A model generated the notes under the pieces. That model saw only the letters and a list, made by a program, of their open reading frames with translations, was not told where the DNA came from and made no database searches. From positions 1 through 23,646 of the IMG/VR virus record IMGVR_UViG_3300009529_000048: 23,646 bases of DNA, one strand, 5' to 3'. The translations under genes and the position numbers were made by a program. This document shows positions 14,569-21,909 of the stretch, in pieces; position 1 is the stretch's first letter; every line of letters begins with the position of its first letter. This DNA comes from a virus.

Positions 14569-16107
14569 GTGGCAACAGTAGGCGGTATCAATGTAAACGT
14601 CGTGGCGAAGACGGATCGTTTCAAGCGCAACATGCGCGGCGCGCGTAATAGCGTCCGCCGATTTTCTGGAGCCTCGCAACGAGCCACCGCGACGCTCTAC
14701 AAGTTCGGCGGCGCCATAGCAGCCGTTGTCGGAGCCCGCCAACTGCTACTTATGGCAACGAGCGTGTTTCGCACGGTTGATGCGCTTGCAAAGGTATCTG
14801 ACAAACTCGGTATTGCCACGGAAAAGCTCGCTGGCCTACAGCACGCTGCTCAATTGTCTGGCGTTGCGACGCAGACTTTCAATATGGGCCTTCAGCGTAT
14901 GACGCGCAGGATGGCCGAGGCCGCCCAGGATACGGGTGAAGCTAAAGAGGCCATCAAACAGCTCGGACTGAGTGCCCGCCATCTCGTCACTCTTGCACTT
15001 GACGAGCAATTCCTTGCCGTCGCAGAAGCGCTATCGAAGGTTGACAACCAAAGTGAGCGCGTGCGGCTGGCGTTCAAACTGTTTGACTCTGAGGGTGTTG
15101 CACTTGTCAATATGGCCAAGGGGGGCCGCGAGGCACTGCACGGAATGATGGAGGAGGCCGAGCGTCTCGGCATAGCCATCAGCCGCATTGATGCGAAGAA
15201 GATCGAGCAGGCGAATGATGCAATCACGCGAATGCAGGCTGCGTGGTCTGGCGTCAAGCGCGAGGTGGCGATTGAGGTTGCACCTGCGTTGGAATCGGCC
15301 GCCGAGTGGATTGTAAAGAACGATGCAATTAAGAAGGCGTGGAAAGTATTAACATGGAAGCCGCATACTGTTGCGGGGACAATGTTGAGTCGCCATCTTG
15401 GCCACGGCATCAAACAACAGTTGAAAGACTTTGAGAAATACTGGCAGGCTATCGGCGAGCTAGGCAAGCAATCACAAGACGCTGCCCCCAAGGTTATTAA
15501 GCTGTCCGATGCAATGAAGCGGCTGCAGGAACAGGCAGTCAAGGCGCGGGCCGCGCGGACCGCTGGTTATGCTAGTGAGTTGGAAGCTATCCTTGGTGGG
15601 CTTGTAGTACGTCTGCGCGAGTTGCAAGGCTTAGACCCGCTTGCCGAACTTGAGCGGCGATTGCGAAAGCGGTCTGCGACACTAGGTGAGTTAAAGCTCG
15701 GCCTAGATACGCTCCGGCAGATAATCGACTTAGAGGAACGCGCGACGAAAACCGCCCGACGGGAATCATTGTTTGAATCTATGCGATCGCCACTAGACTA
15801 TATCCGCCAGCGCCTAATCGACGCGAACGAAGCCTTAAAGATCGGCGTCGTAAGTTGGAAGCGATACGGAGAAGTGTTGAAAGGCATTAAAGCAGACCTG
15901 CTTGGCGCAGGCGGCGCGGCCCAAACCATCAGCTACGCGCCAGTCGCCATTCGCGGCACCGTTGGAGGTTATAGCGCGGCGCTCGGCGGATCAGCACCAA
16001 TGGCCAAGATGGAATCGTTGAACGCGGAGCAGTTGCGGGTATTGCGCATCATTGAACGTAAGATCGGCGAAGCGGAGGTTGTCAACGTAACAGGCAACGC
16101 GGCATAG
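14569..16107 (+). CDS. Tape measure protein
   Basis: This 512-aa protein sets tail length and is ejected with the DNA. It begins GTG at 14569, nine bases after AGGA. It has a basic N-terminal region (FKRNMRGARNSVRRFS), a hydrophobic segment near residues 43-66 (LYKFGGAIAAVVGARQLLLM), and long amphipathic helices with an ALAKVSDKLGIATEKLAGLQHAAQLSGV block seen in many tape measures (about 71-97), then alanine- and charge-rich helices to the end. The length is short; by the usual rule of about 0.15 nm per residue, the tail would be of the order of 75-80 nm. The C-terminal part does not show a lysozyme or peptidase domain. Confidence 0.87.
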   Translation: MATVGGINVNVVAKTDRFKRNMRGARNSVRRFSGASQRATATLYKFGGAIAAVVGARQLLLMATSVFRTVDALAKVSDKLGIATEKLAGLQHAAQLSGVATQTFNMGLQRMTRRMAEAAQDTGEAKEAIKQLGLSARHLVTLALDEQFLAVAEALSKVDNQSERVRLAFKLFDSEGVALVNMAKGGREALHGMMEEAERLGIAISRIDAKKIEQANDAITRMQAAWSGVKREVAIEVAPALESAAEWIVKNDAIKKAWKVLTWKPHTVAGTMLSRHLGHGIKQQLKDFEKYWQAIGELGKQSQDAAPKVIKLSDAMKRLQEQAVKARAARTAGYASELEAILGGLVVRLRELQGLDPLAELERRLRKRSATLGELKLGLDTLRQIIDLEERATKTARRESLFESMRSPLDYIRQRLIDANEALKIGVVSWKRYGEVLKGIKADLLGAGGAAQTISYAPVAIRGTVGGYSAALGGSAPMAKMESLNAEQLRVLRIIERKIGEAEVVNVTGNAA

Positions 16108-16111
16108 ACAT

Positions 16112-17107
16112 ATGTCACTTGTAAGCGTACACGAGCGATACCTAGACCAGGGAGCGACAGAGGACACGGAACGCCGGACCTATCGCCGGGTATTCGTCGT
16201 GCGTATGGACAGTCGCAGTGACGGTGCAGCAGCTGCTCGCGTTGCAACCGGGGTTCCCGCTGTCGGCGATACCTGGACGGATGCCAAGGGCACGAACGAG
16301 GATACCGCCGTCCGCGCCATGCGCGTTGATCCGATCCCGCGCGAGGACGGTAAGACGTTCGATGTGGTGGTGGATTATGACACCCGGCCGATCGGCGTCT
16401 ATTCAACGTTCCGCGATTGGTCCGCGCCGCAGGACTTCGCCGACCCAACGGCCAGACCGCCCGAGATACACTACGGGTTCCGGCGCGAGGTGATACCGAT
16501 TGCCAGGGCGCTTGATTACATGACACCGCCGCCGCCATTCCCGCATGATATTGCAGTTGTCAATAGTGCTGGCGAGCCGTTCGACCCGCCGATCACGCGC
16601 GAGATTTCGCGCCCAATCTTGCGCATCGTCCGTAACGAATGGGACCCCGGGGTGTCTGGCGGGATCGGGTACGACAACGCCATAGCAATGGCCTATGTCG
16701 ATACCATCAACTCGGACGACTTCATAGGTGCATTGCCGAAACAGGTAAAGATGGCGGGCATAACGGCGGACAGACATTTTGAATCTGGGATGCTCTACTG
16801 GCGCGTGACCTACGAGCTGCACTTCCGCCAGGAAACATGGGACGTGCAAGTACTGGACCAGGGGATGCGGCATTGGAAGACTGTAGAAGATCCGGAAACG
16901 CAACAATCCGTTGACCGTCTTATCGAGAACCGCGATATGTACGATAATCTCTACAGCGAGCCGCGTCTGCTCGGGACAGACGGTGGGCTGGCGGACGTGG
17001 ACGTAGACGATCCGCGTAAGCATCAGGAGAACTGGTTGACATTCCAGGTATACGAAGAAAAGCCGTTCAGTGGATCACCGTTGAATCTGTCGCAGTTGTT
17101 TACATAG
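16112..17107 (+). CDS. Probable tail-tip / minor tail protein
   Basis: This encodes a 331-aa protein following the tape measure, the place of distal tail and baseplate-hub genes. No Shine-Dalgarno is evident at the ATG, which follows the tape measure stop by four bases. The sequence has a beta-rich N-terminal domain with FVVRMDSRSDG and VGDTWTDA segments, a middle part with a PPPPFPHD turn, and a C-terminal domain with aromatic strands (LYWRVTYELHFRQETWDVQVLDQG). I do not recognise a named family. The position and beta-rich character favour a distal tail or hub component. Confidence 0.7.
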   Translation: MSLVSVHERYLDQGATEDTERRTYRRVFVVRMDSRSDGAAAARVATGVPAVGDTWTDAKGTNEDTAVRAMRVDPIPREDGKTFDVVVDYDTRPIGVYSTFRDWSAPQDFADPTARPPEIHYGFRREVIPIARALDYMTPPPPFPHDIAVVNSAGEPFDPPITREISRPILRIVRNEWDPGVSGGIGYDNAIAMAYVDTINSDDFIGALPKQVKMAGITADRHFESGMLYWRVTYELHFRQETWDVQVLDQGMRHWKTVEDPETQQSVDRLIENRDMYDNLYSEPRLLGTDGGLADVDVDDPRKHQENWLTFQVYEEKPFSGSPLNLSQLFT

Positions 17108-17117
17108 GAGCAAGCCA

Positions 17118-17627
17118 ATGGCTTTACCCGTTCAAGAAATCCGTGGCGATGTTTACATTAACGGCAATTTGCAGGCCAAGACACAGACTTACCCGGCTAC
17201 ATCAATCGCAAACGCCGACATTGCGGCTGCCGCTGCAATTGCCGCCAGCAAGCTAGAGCACCGCCATAATATCATGTATTCGCAGGAGAGCGATACGCAG
17301 GTGCCGAGCGATGCGACATACCCGATCTTTAACTGCTACGGCGCGACGGGGACGACGGTAGCCTTCGAGGCGGGGAGTGTTACGCCTTGTACGGTTACGC
17401 GAACGGTAACGGTGGACCTGTTGAAAAACGGCGTATCGGTGTTAGCTGCTGCAATCGTGCTCGATGTTGGCAACGCGGCGCGGACACCGGAGGCTGCTGT
17501 CGTGGATACATCAGCGATTGCGGACGGCGACCTGTTGGAGATAGATATCGCAAAGGCCGGTGCGGCTGGCGACTACGCAAAGGGGCTATACTGCACCGTC
17601 GTCATCAACGAGGATGCAAGTCCGTAA
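17118..17627 (+). CDS. Tail fibre or appendage-like protein
   Basis: This 169-aa protein has an N-terminal module containing NADIAAAAAIAASKLEHRH (residues 27-45). That alanine/isoleucine helix motif recurs in phage fibre and collar proteins, where it probably forms trimers. A beta-sandwich-like domain follows (TVTVDLLKNGVSVLAAAIVLD, GDLLEIDIAKAGAAG, YCTVVINED). AGGAGC (17106-17111) precedes the ATG. The stop overlaps the next ATG as TAATG. A virion appendage is likely from motif and context; the receptor is unknown. Confidence 0.7.
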   Translation: MALPVQEIRGDVYINGNLQAKTQTYPATSIANADIAAAAAIAASKLEHRHNIMYSQESDTQVPSDATYPIFNCYGATGTTVAFEAGSVTPCTVTRTVTVDLLKNGVSVLAAAIVLDVGNAARTPEAAVVDTSAIADGDLLEIDIAKAGAAGDYAKGLYCTVVINEDASP

Positions 17628-18229
17628 TGAACAGAGGCGTTACATTCACGCGTGAGACCGCGCAGCTTATCGCTGATACCGTTGCTCGCGTGGCCGAGAT
17701 GCCATTGGGCGCAGTGGCTAGGCGGCACAAGATAAGAGGAATACGGCCTGCTACACAGACTCGGCTGGGGCGCATCGTCACTGAGGGACCGATTGATCCT
17801 AGTAATGGATTGCCGAGGTCCGATTACACCGATGCGAGATACTGGATACAACGGGTTGTTCAGGCGCCAGATCGTACTGATGCCACATTGCCATCTGCGT
17901 GGGTGCAAGACGAGGGCACCGACGCCGTGACGGCGATCTATCCGCAGGAGATCGGAATACCGGGCTACGCGGACGGCAACCATGTTTTGCTGAACGTACC
18001 CGCGAACATCGACGCGGCACACCACTGGGATGCCGACAAATTGTATGTCGATCTGTACGAGTCAGCTAATGGCTTGCGGTGGATTTCGCCGAGGTTCGGT
18101 GCGTGGGTGGACTTTACCGTACCGGTGTGGTGTACTGATGAGAACGATTGTCCACCGCACGAATGGGGCCGTGTACCTGGGTCGCCATACATTGATACTA
18201 ATAACCCTGTTGTCGGAGGGTGTTCGTAA
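17627..18229 (+). CDS. Hypothetical tail-region protein
   Basis: This encodes a 200-aa protein starting in a TAATG overlap. The longer open frame beginning at 17387 lies inside the upstream gene and is not used. The N-terminus (FTRETAQLIADTVARVAEM, residues 6-24) is a helix of a type seen in small phage structural proteins. The rest is a beta-rich, aromatic domain (LYVDLYESANGLRWISPRFGAWVDFTVPVW). The end carries a cysteine cluster (WCTDENDC and GGC), linking it in style to the very cysteine-rich protein that follows. It is probably a tail or virion component; function unknown. Confidence 0.68.
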   Translation: MNRGVTFTRETAQLIADTVARVAEMPLGAVARRHKIRGIRPATQTRLGRIVTEGPIDPSNGLPRSDYTDARYWIQRVVQAPDRTDATLPSAWVQDEGTDAVTAIYPQEIGIPGYADGNHVLLNVPANIDAAHHWDADKLYVDLYESANGLRWISPRFGAWVDFTVPVWCTDENDCPPHEWGRVPGSPYIDTNNPVVGGCS

Positions 18230-19212
18230 TGGGTGGCGGCGCGGTGACATTATTGACGGACTGCCCATGCTGCGTTGGCTGTCCTTGTACCCTGTACATC
18301 GACACAAAATGTTACGACTATGGCGTTACTCCGGCTGCGGAGTGTACGCCGTGTTGTCCTGACAATTACACGATCCCCGAATCGTGCGAGGGCCACTTTT
18401 CCGTCGATCCGTGCGATCTGCCGGCCAAGATCACCTATATACCGATTTCGGACACATGTGATTCGCAGCAACCAAACCAATACTTCACCGTTAATGTACC
18501 GACAGACGTTTGGTGCGGCGGCGACCTGTACGAGATTTTCAGTTTGACGCTGGAATGGACATGCGGTGGCGGGTATCACGAAAAGACCGAGTATTACCAG
18601 AGTTCAGTAACGATCTGCTGGCCAACGACGGACGAAGGATGCGACGGAACTTGCATCATCAACCTGATCGTGCGGTATTCAAAGGTCGTCACCGGCTCAC
18701 CTGATTGTCGAGTTTACATCAGCCCTTATGGATCATGGCAGACCCTGCCGGTCGTCTGTGATGTGGGTATTAATTGGACTATGTACCCCCCTGATCCGCA
18801 CGGTTTCATTGTTCCGAGGGATATATACGGTCGGAGCAACTACCTTGATCCCAACCCATGTATGCCGGGCTTACCAAGCACGTTCTGTTATCCGAATCGT
18901 GCGAATGGCGGGCCGCAAAAGGTTACCGTCTTTGTAAAGGCACCTTGCATACTTGTTCACGGGGATACCCCGCCGCGTGGCTGGGCACGCTGGGTTCATG
19001 CGGGCTTCTATGTTCGCGATGCTCACCCATCTAGTGTCTGCTCTCTAAGGCCCAGAACGGAGGGCATGTCTGTTGATGTCTGGTTGTACGATCCCTCAGT
19101 ACCGTCTGGTCCAGGCAGTTCTTGTTGTGATCCTTCCCAGGCTCTTGCCGTATCATCTACCCCGGGGGGGTTTATCCGTTCCTGGGAATGTGGTGTGGAT
19201 GCGTGTCCCTGA
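18229..19212 (+). CDS. Very cysteine-rich tail-region protein
   Basis: This encodes a 327-aa protein with 27 cysteines (about 8 percent), counted from ATG 18229. GGAGGG at 18215-18220 is eight bases before this ATG, and a GTG at 18220 is less likely. The N-terminus has a dense DCPCCVGCPC cluster (residues about 12-21), followed by CTPCC, many single cysteines spread through the chain and a CC pair near the C-terminus. Aromatic, proline and glycine residues are abundant, with beta-strand-like stretches between cysteines. The pattern suggests many metal sites or disulfides; the latter would need an oxidising place, such as an assembled virion after lysis. No signal peptide is visible. I know no family for it. 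Its place among tail genes suggests a virion or receptor-contact protein. Confidence 0.68.
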   Translation: MGGGAVTLLTDCPCCVGCPCTLYIDTKCYDYGVTPAAECTPCCPDNYTIPESCEGHFSVDPCDLPAKITYIPISDTCDSQQPNQYFTVNVPTDVWCGGDLYEIFSLTLEWTCGGGYHEKTEYYQSSVTICWPTTDEGCDGTCIINLIVRYSKVVTGSPDCRVYISPYGSWQTLPVVCDVGINWTMYPPDPHGFIVPRDIYGRSNYLDPNPCMPGLPSTFCYPNRANGGPQKVTVFVKAPCILVHGDTPPRGWARWVHAGFYVRDAHPSSVCSLRPRTEGMSVDVWLYDPSVPSGPGSSCCDPSQALAVSSTPGGFIRSWECGVDACP

Positions 19213-19225
19213 AAAGGTGGTGGCG

Positions 19226-19486
19226 ATGAGCCCCAATGGGCGCCTCCGTGAGTTCCTAGAAGGCCCGGCAACGACCCGGATAGAATATCAAACAAGGAGG
19301 TCAAACCTTGTTATACGGGATCAGCAAGAGGTTGTACGTTGCCTAGCGATCTGCCACGAGTGTCCGGAGCTGCAAGGCGACTGGTGCGGCGAGTTGTTGC
19401 GGCGACGAAAGAATGTTCGGTGCGGCTGCTACCTGCCGATCAAAACGAAGATCAAATGGTTCCACTGCCCGCAAGGTAAGTGGTAA
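19226..19486 (+). CDS. Small zinc-knuckle-like cysteine protein
   Basis: This encodes an 86-aa protein with seven cysteines in the arrangement VVRC-LAIC-HEC-...-WC-...-RCGC-YLPIKTKI-...-HCPQGKW (residues about 39-86). A similar pattern, ending in CP.GKW after a CGC.L..K block, is known in small phage and bacterial proteins thought to bind metal; their function is not established. ATG 19226 is chosen because AAAAGGTGG (19212-19220) lies just ahead. An in-frame ATG at 19199 would overlap the upstream gene by 14 bases. It sits between two tail-region genes and might help assemble or load metal into the cysteine-rich neighbour, which is speculation. Confidence 0.72.
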   Translation: MSPNGRLREFLEGPATTRIEYQTRRSNLVIRDQQEVVRCLAICHECPELQGDWCGELLRRRKNVRCGCYLPIKTKIKWFHCPQGKW

Positions 19487-19500
19487 ATGGAGGCTAAGCG

Positions 19501-20373
19501 ATGGCCAAGACAACAGTATGGAATGGGTCTTTACAAGATGGCGACTGGAGCGGTGCCGGTAATTGGGATAACGGCCTACCTGTCGCTGGCGATACCGTCA
19601 TCTTCGACGGCGCGGCTGCGGATGGCAGTTGGGACTGCGATGTCAACATGGCGCACGCTGCAACCAATCTCGCGCGGCTGGACGTGACGGACGGCTACAG
19701 CGGGACGATCGGCTCGTCCGGCGCCTACCTGACGATTAGTGTTGATCGGTGTATCTACGCCGGCACGGGCAACATCTATCTCGACAGTGGCGGGACGGAC
19801 TCGATTAATGTGCTGATTGTGACAGGTACCGGCACGGCTGGCCACGCCTACTTCAAGGGCGATATCTCCACCCTATATGGGTATCTCGGCGACATCACAT
19901 ACACGGGGGGTGCGGGTAGAACCCTGACTTCGACCTATTTTATCAACACGGGCAGCGCAGCGTCTGATCTAACGTTTACGGCGACGGGTTCCGGCGGCAC
20001 CATAACAAGCCTCATTGTCTACAGCGGAACGCATACAATAAATCACACGATTTCGACGGGAAACGCCATTTATGGCGGTACTGTAACGTATGAAGATGGC
20101 GCAGCGGCCGTGGCGACGGGTTCTCTTTCGGTACACGACGGCACCGTCAACTGGAAGGCAACCGGTACGCTTACGATGCTTACGGCAGGAGGTGGCAGCT
20201 TTGATGCCTCTGGCAACATGGACGCCAAAACGATTACGAATGTACACCAGTACGAAGGCGAAGTTAACTTGGCGAACGGTGCCAACAACATCACTGTAAC
20301 GAACTACTATATCAGAGGTACCAAGTCGCCGACGCTGGACTACGTGAGCAAGATTGCGATAACGTATCCGTAG
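19501..20373 (+). CDS. Beta-helix-like tail spike or appendage protein
   Basis: This 290-aa protein opens with a WNGSLQDGDWSGAGNWDNGLPVAGDTVIFDGAA-like block (residues 7-38). Such a block is seen at the start of autotransporter-like and beta-helix surface proteins. It continues as repeated short T/G/S/N-rich strands (ITVTNY, GTVTYEDG, GTVNWKATG, GEVNLANGANNITVTNYYI) characteristic of a solenoid. GGAGG at 19489-19493 lies seven bases before the ATG. It is the last gene of the late operon and likely an external virion protein such as a spike or receptor-binding element. No enzyme motif can be seen. Confidence 0.7.
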   Translation: MAKTTVWNGSLQDGDWSGAGNWDNGLPVAGDTVIFDGAAADGSWDCDVNMAHAATNLARLDVTDGYSGTIGSSGAYLTISVDRCIYAGTGNIYLDSGGTDSINVLIVTGTGTAGHAYFKGDISTLYGYLGDITYTGGAGRTLTSTYFINTGSAASDLTFTATGSGGTITSLIVYSGTHTINHTISTGNAIYGGTVTYEDGAAAVATGSLSVHDGTVNWKATGTLTMLTAGGGSFDASGNMDAKTITNVHQYEGEVNLANGANNITVTNYYIRGTKSPTLDYVSKIAITYP

Positions 20374-20398
20374 TTCTGACATCTACCGGTTCCGAACA

Positions 20399-20437
20399 GG
20401 CCGGGTCAGCGTAAGGGCAACCTGCGTTGACCCGGCC
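20399..20437 (+). terminator. Strong hairpin at the end of the late operon
   Basis: GGCCGGGTCAGCG (20399-20411) pairs with CGTTGACCCGGCC (20425-20437), with one G-T wobble and a 13-base loop, 26 bases after the stop of the last tail gene. No run of T follows (the next bases are ACCCCCCC). It may be a factor-dependent terminator, an mRNA 3'-end stabiliser or part of the attP architecture. Confidence 0.5.
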
Positions 20438-20511
20438 ACCCCCCCTGCCGATTCCACCCGTCCCATTGGGCACCCGGAGCCGTAGCGTCGCTTAGGCGCA
20501 ACGACAGCAAG

Positions 20512-20573
20512 CCTGGCGCAATCCTCAGCAACCCCCCTACCCCTGTTCCGTTGGGGTAGAATCACACGCCAGG
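20512..20573. repeat. Nested inverted repeats left of the att core
   Basis: The outer arms CCTGGCG (20512-20518) and CGCCAGG (20567-20573) enclose inner arms CTACCCC (20537-20543) and GGGGTAG (20553-20559) around a nine-base loop. Both arm pairs are perfect. The inner motif recurs right of the att core, so this may be DNA recognised by the integrase or an accessory factor and not an RNA fold. Confidence 0.55.
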
Positions 20574-20599
20574 AGCCCCCAATCACCACCCTTCCGGGC

Positions 20600-20641
20600 C
20601 TGTTAACCGCTAGGTTGTAGGTTCGAGTCCTACTCGGGGAG
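20600..20641 (+). other. attP core: 3' half of a tRNA-Asn gene
   Basis: The sequence matches the 3' half of tRNA-Asn. It has the anticodon loop CTGTTAA with anticodon GTT (20600-20606), variable region, T stem GTAGG (20617-20621), T loop TTCGAGT (20622-20628), T stem CCTAC (20629-20633), acceptor strand TCGGGGA (20634-20640) and discriminator G (20641). No CCA follows. The bases before it do not complete the anticodon stem and no D arm is present, so it is not a functional tRNA. Such a fragment next to an integrase is the core where the phage restores the host tRNA upon integration. Confidence 0.78.
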
Positions 20642-20663
20642 TTGTAAATCACGATGTTACAAC
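20641..20663. repeat. GTTGTAA dyad abutting the att core
   Basis: GTTGTAA (20641-20647) and TTACAAC (20657-20663) form a perfect seven-base inverted repeat with a nine-base spacer, immediately beside the tRNA-derived core. It could be an excisionase, integrase or repressor site controlling the integrase gene. Confidence 0.4.
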
Positions 20664-20721
20664 AGGTTAGGCGTCTGTACGCTTGAAGTCGCCTACCCCC
20701 GTCCGGTACGATCTACCCCCG

Positions 20722-21711
20722 ATGAATCTGAAACCACCCCAACTGAGACGCCACGCAACGGGCCAGTGGATGGTGCGGTGGGGCGGCAAGGATCGGTATC
20801 TCGGCCAGGACTGGGAGAAGGCCAACGCGAAATACCTCACCGATCCGGTGAACGGACTCTCGGCCTGGTCGGCATGGCGAGCCGCCCGGAACACTCAACG
20901 ATTGCCGCCCATGCGCCCGATGCTGACCATGGCGGATATCCTGGAGCGCTTCCTGGAGTTCAAGCGCCTGGAGGGGGGTGCCGACGTAGAGAACTTCTAC
21001 GCCAAACACCTCAAGCGGTTCGCCCACGCCTACGGGCAGGCCCGCGGCGATCTGATCCGAGCCAAGCACCTACAGGCCCTCAAAGAAGACATGCTGCGCC
21101 ACGGCTACGCTCCACGAACGGTCAACCATGATCTTCAGGCCGTCAAGACACTGCTACGGTGGGGCGCTGGCATGGAATATGCCCCGCTAATGGATCTGCG
21201 GATCGTCCGGGGTGTGCCGCTGCCTGAACCACCCGACAGGTCGCTACCCGTGGCCAAGGTCCGGCGCATGGTGGCGACAGCACCGGAGACGCTAGCCCCG
21301 TGGCTGGCCATCAACTATCTGTGCCTCATGCGTCCCAGCGAGGTCGTCCGGGTTGTCCAGCAGGAGGGGGAGTGGGAGTCTGACGGTATCTACAAGATCA
21401 GATCGAAGGTTGGCCGGCGGACCCGTCAGCCGCGTCGGGTGGTGTTTTCTCGGCTGGCGCTGAAGTGGCTTGGGCAGTGCGAACCCCGCTGGACCCGACT
21501 GGACTCTTATAGCCAGGCCGTCCGCGACTTCTTCGGTCCCGGCGGGCCTCATCCTCTGCGGCATAGCGGAGCGACGCATCTAATTCGAGCGGGGGTGGAT
21601 CGGGCAACCGTTGATCTCCTACTAGGGCACCTGCCTCCGCGCGTGTCCTTGACCTACGCCCAAATACGGTGGAGTAGTCTACGTCGGACAGCGGCCCGAC
21701 TAAGCGTGTGA
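20722..21711 (+). CDS. int: Tyrosine integrase
   Basis: This is a 329-aa site-specific recombinase that would insert the phage into the host tRNA-Asn gene. It has a short N-terminal arm-binding region (LRRHATGQWMVRWGGKDRYLG), a SAM-like core-binding domain (about residues 68-160) and a catalytic domain with R204 (LMRPSEV), probable K229, H277 and R280 (PHPLRHSGATHL), H303 (LLGH) and nucleophile Y312 (LTYAQI). I prefer ATG 20722, where the family-like sequence begins, over TTG 20683; neither has a clear ribosome binding site. It lies 80 bases right of the att core and converges with the minus-strand cluster, leaving only 12 bases between stop codons. Confidence 0.92.
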   Translation: MNLKPPQLRRHATGQWMVRWGGKDRYLGQDWEKANAKYLTDPVNGLSAWSAWRAARNTQRLPPMRPMLTMADILERFLEFKRLEGGADVENFYAKHLKRFAHAYGQARGDLIRAKHLQALKEDMLRHGYAPRTVNHDLQAVKTLLRWGAGMEYAPLMDLRIVRGVPLPEPPDRSLPVAKVRRMVATAPETLAPWLAINYLCLMRPSEVVRVVQQEGEWESDGIYKIRSKVGRRTRQPRRVVFSRLALKWLGQCEPRWTRLDSYSQAVRDFFGPGGPHPLRHSGATHLIRAGVDRATVDLLLGHLPPRVSLTYAQIRWSSLRRTAARLSV

Positions 21712-21723
21712 TGCGGTTGGGGG

Positions 21724-21909
21724 TCATAGGTTCCACAGCCAGGCACAAAGGGCGCCGATGATGGCGCCAGTGATTGTCCAAGCCACGATGACTCGGAAAG
21801 TACGCCAGCCAAATCGAAATCGGCCAACGGCAAGACCGAGTGTCGCGTACAGAAGATGCACGGCGAACGTGACCAACGCGCCCAGAACAGCCCCTTGCCA
21901 GATCGTCAT
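21724..21909 (-). CDS. Small two-helix membrane protein
   Basis: This 61-aa protein is almost entirely hydrophobic, with two likely membrane helices (residues about 5-28 and 38-59) separated by a basic turn (GRFRFGWRTFR). A good AAGGTGGGG site precedes the ATG, which overlaps the upstream gene's stop by four bases. It is the last gene of the minus-strand cluster. A holin or inner-membrane accessory role is possible, but no endolysin is visible nearby, so I leave the function open. Confidence 0.68.
   Translation of the reverse strand: MTIWQGAVLGALVTFAVHLLYATLGLAVGRFRFGWRTFRVIVAWTITGAIIGALCAWLWNL

Larger units (their letters stand above)
20537..20720. repeat. CTACCCC repeats flanking att, candidate integrase arm sites
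   Basis: CTACCCC(C) is present at 20537-20543, 20693-20700 and 20713-20720, and its complement GGGGTAG at 20553-20559. Thus one inverted pair lies left of the att core and one direct pair, spaced 20 bases or about two helical turns, lies right of it. The last copy ends one base before the integrase ATG. Tyrosine integrases of temperate phages bind short arm-type repeats placed like this, so these are good candidates, and the last copy could also autoregulate the integrase. Confidence 0.5.
20374..20721. other. Non-coding integration region (attP)
   Basis: These 348 bases hold no convincing gene. They contain, in order, a strong hairpin after the last tail gene, a nested inverted repeat, a tRNA-Asn 3'-half that forms the att core, a short dyad and repeated CTACCCC elements running up to the integrase start. 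Phage genes flank it on both sides, so it is best read as attP in an unintegrated phage genome. Confidence 0.7.

Noticed and set aside
20570-20641. Complete tRNA-Asn gene
   Set aside because: Only the anticodon loop to discriminator base is present; the bases upstream do not form an anticodon stem (CGGGC against CCGCT) or D arm.
20383-20652. 89-aa minus-strand open frame between tail genes and integrase
   Set aside because: It covers the tRNA-like fragment and the inverted repeats, has arginine-rich shadow composition and no ribosome binding site.
21751-21768. GGCGCC-N6-GGCGCC as a convergent terminator between integrase and the minus cluster
   Set aside because: It lies within the coding part of the small membrane gene and has no T-run on either side; likely codon-driven.
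21724-21909. Holin annotation for the two-helix membrane protein
   Set aside because: Size and topology fit, but no endolysin or lysis cassette is seen, and the gene is on the opposite strand to the late genes.
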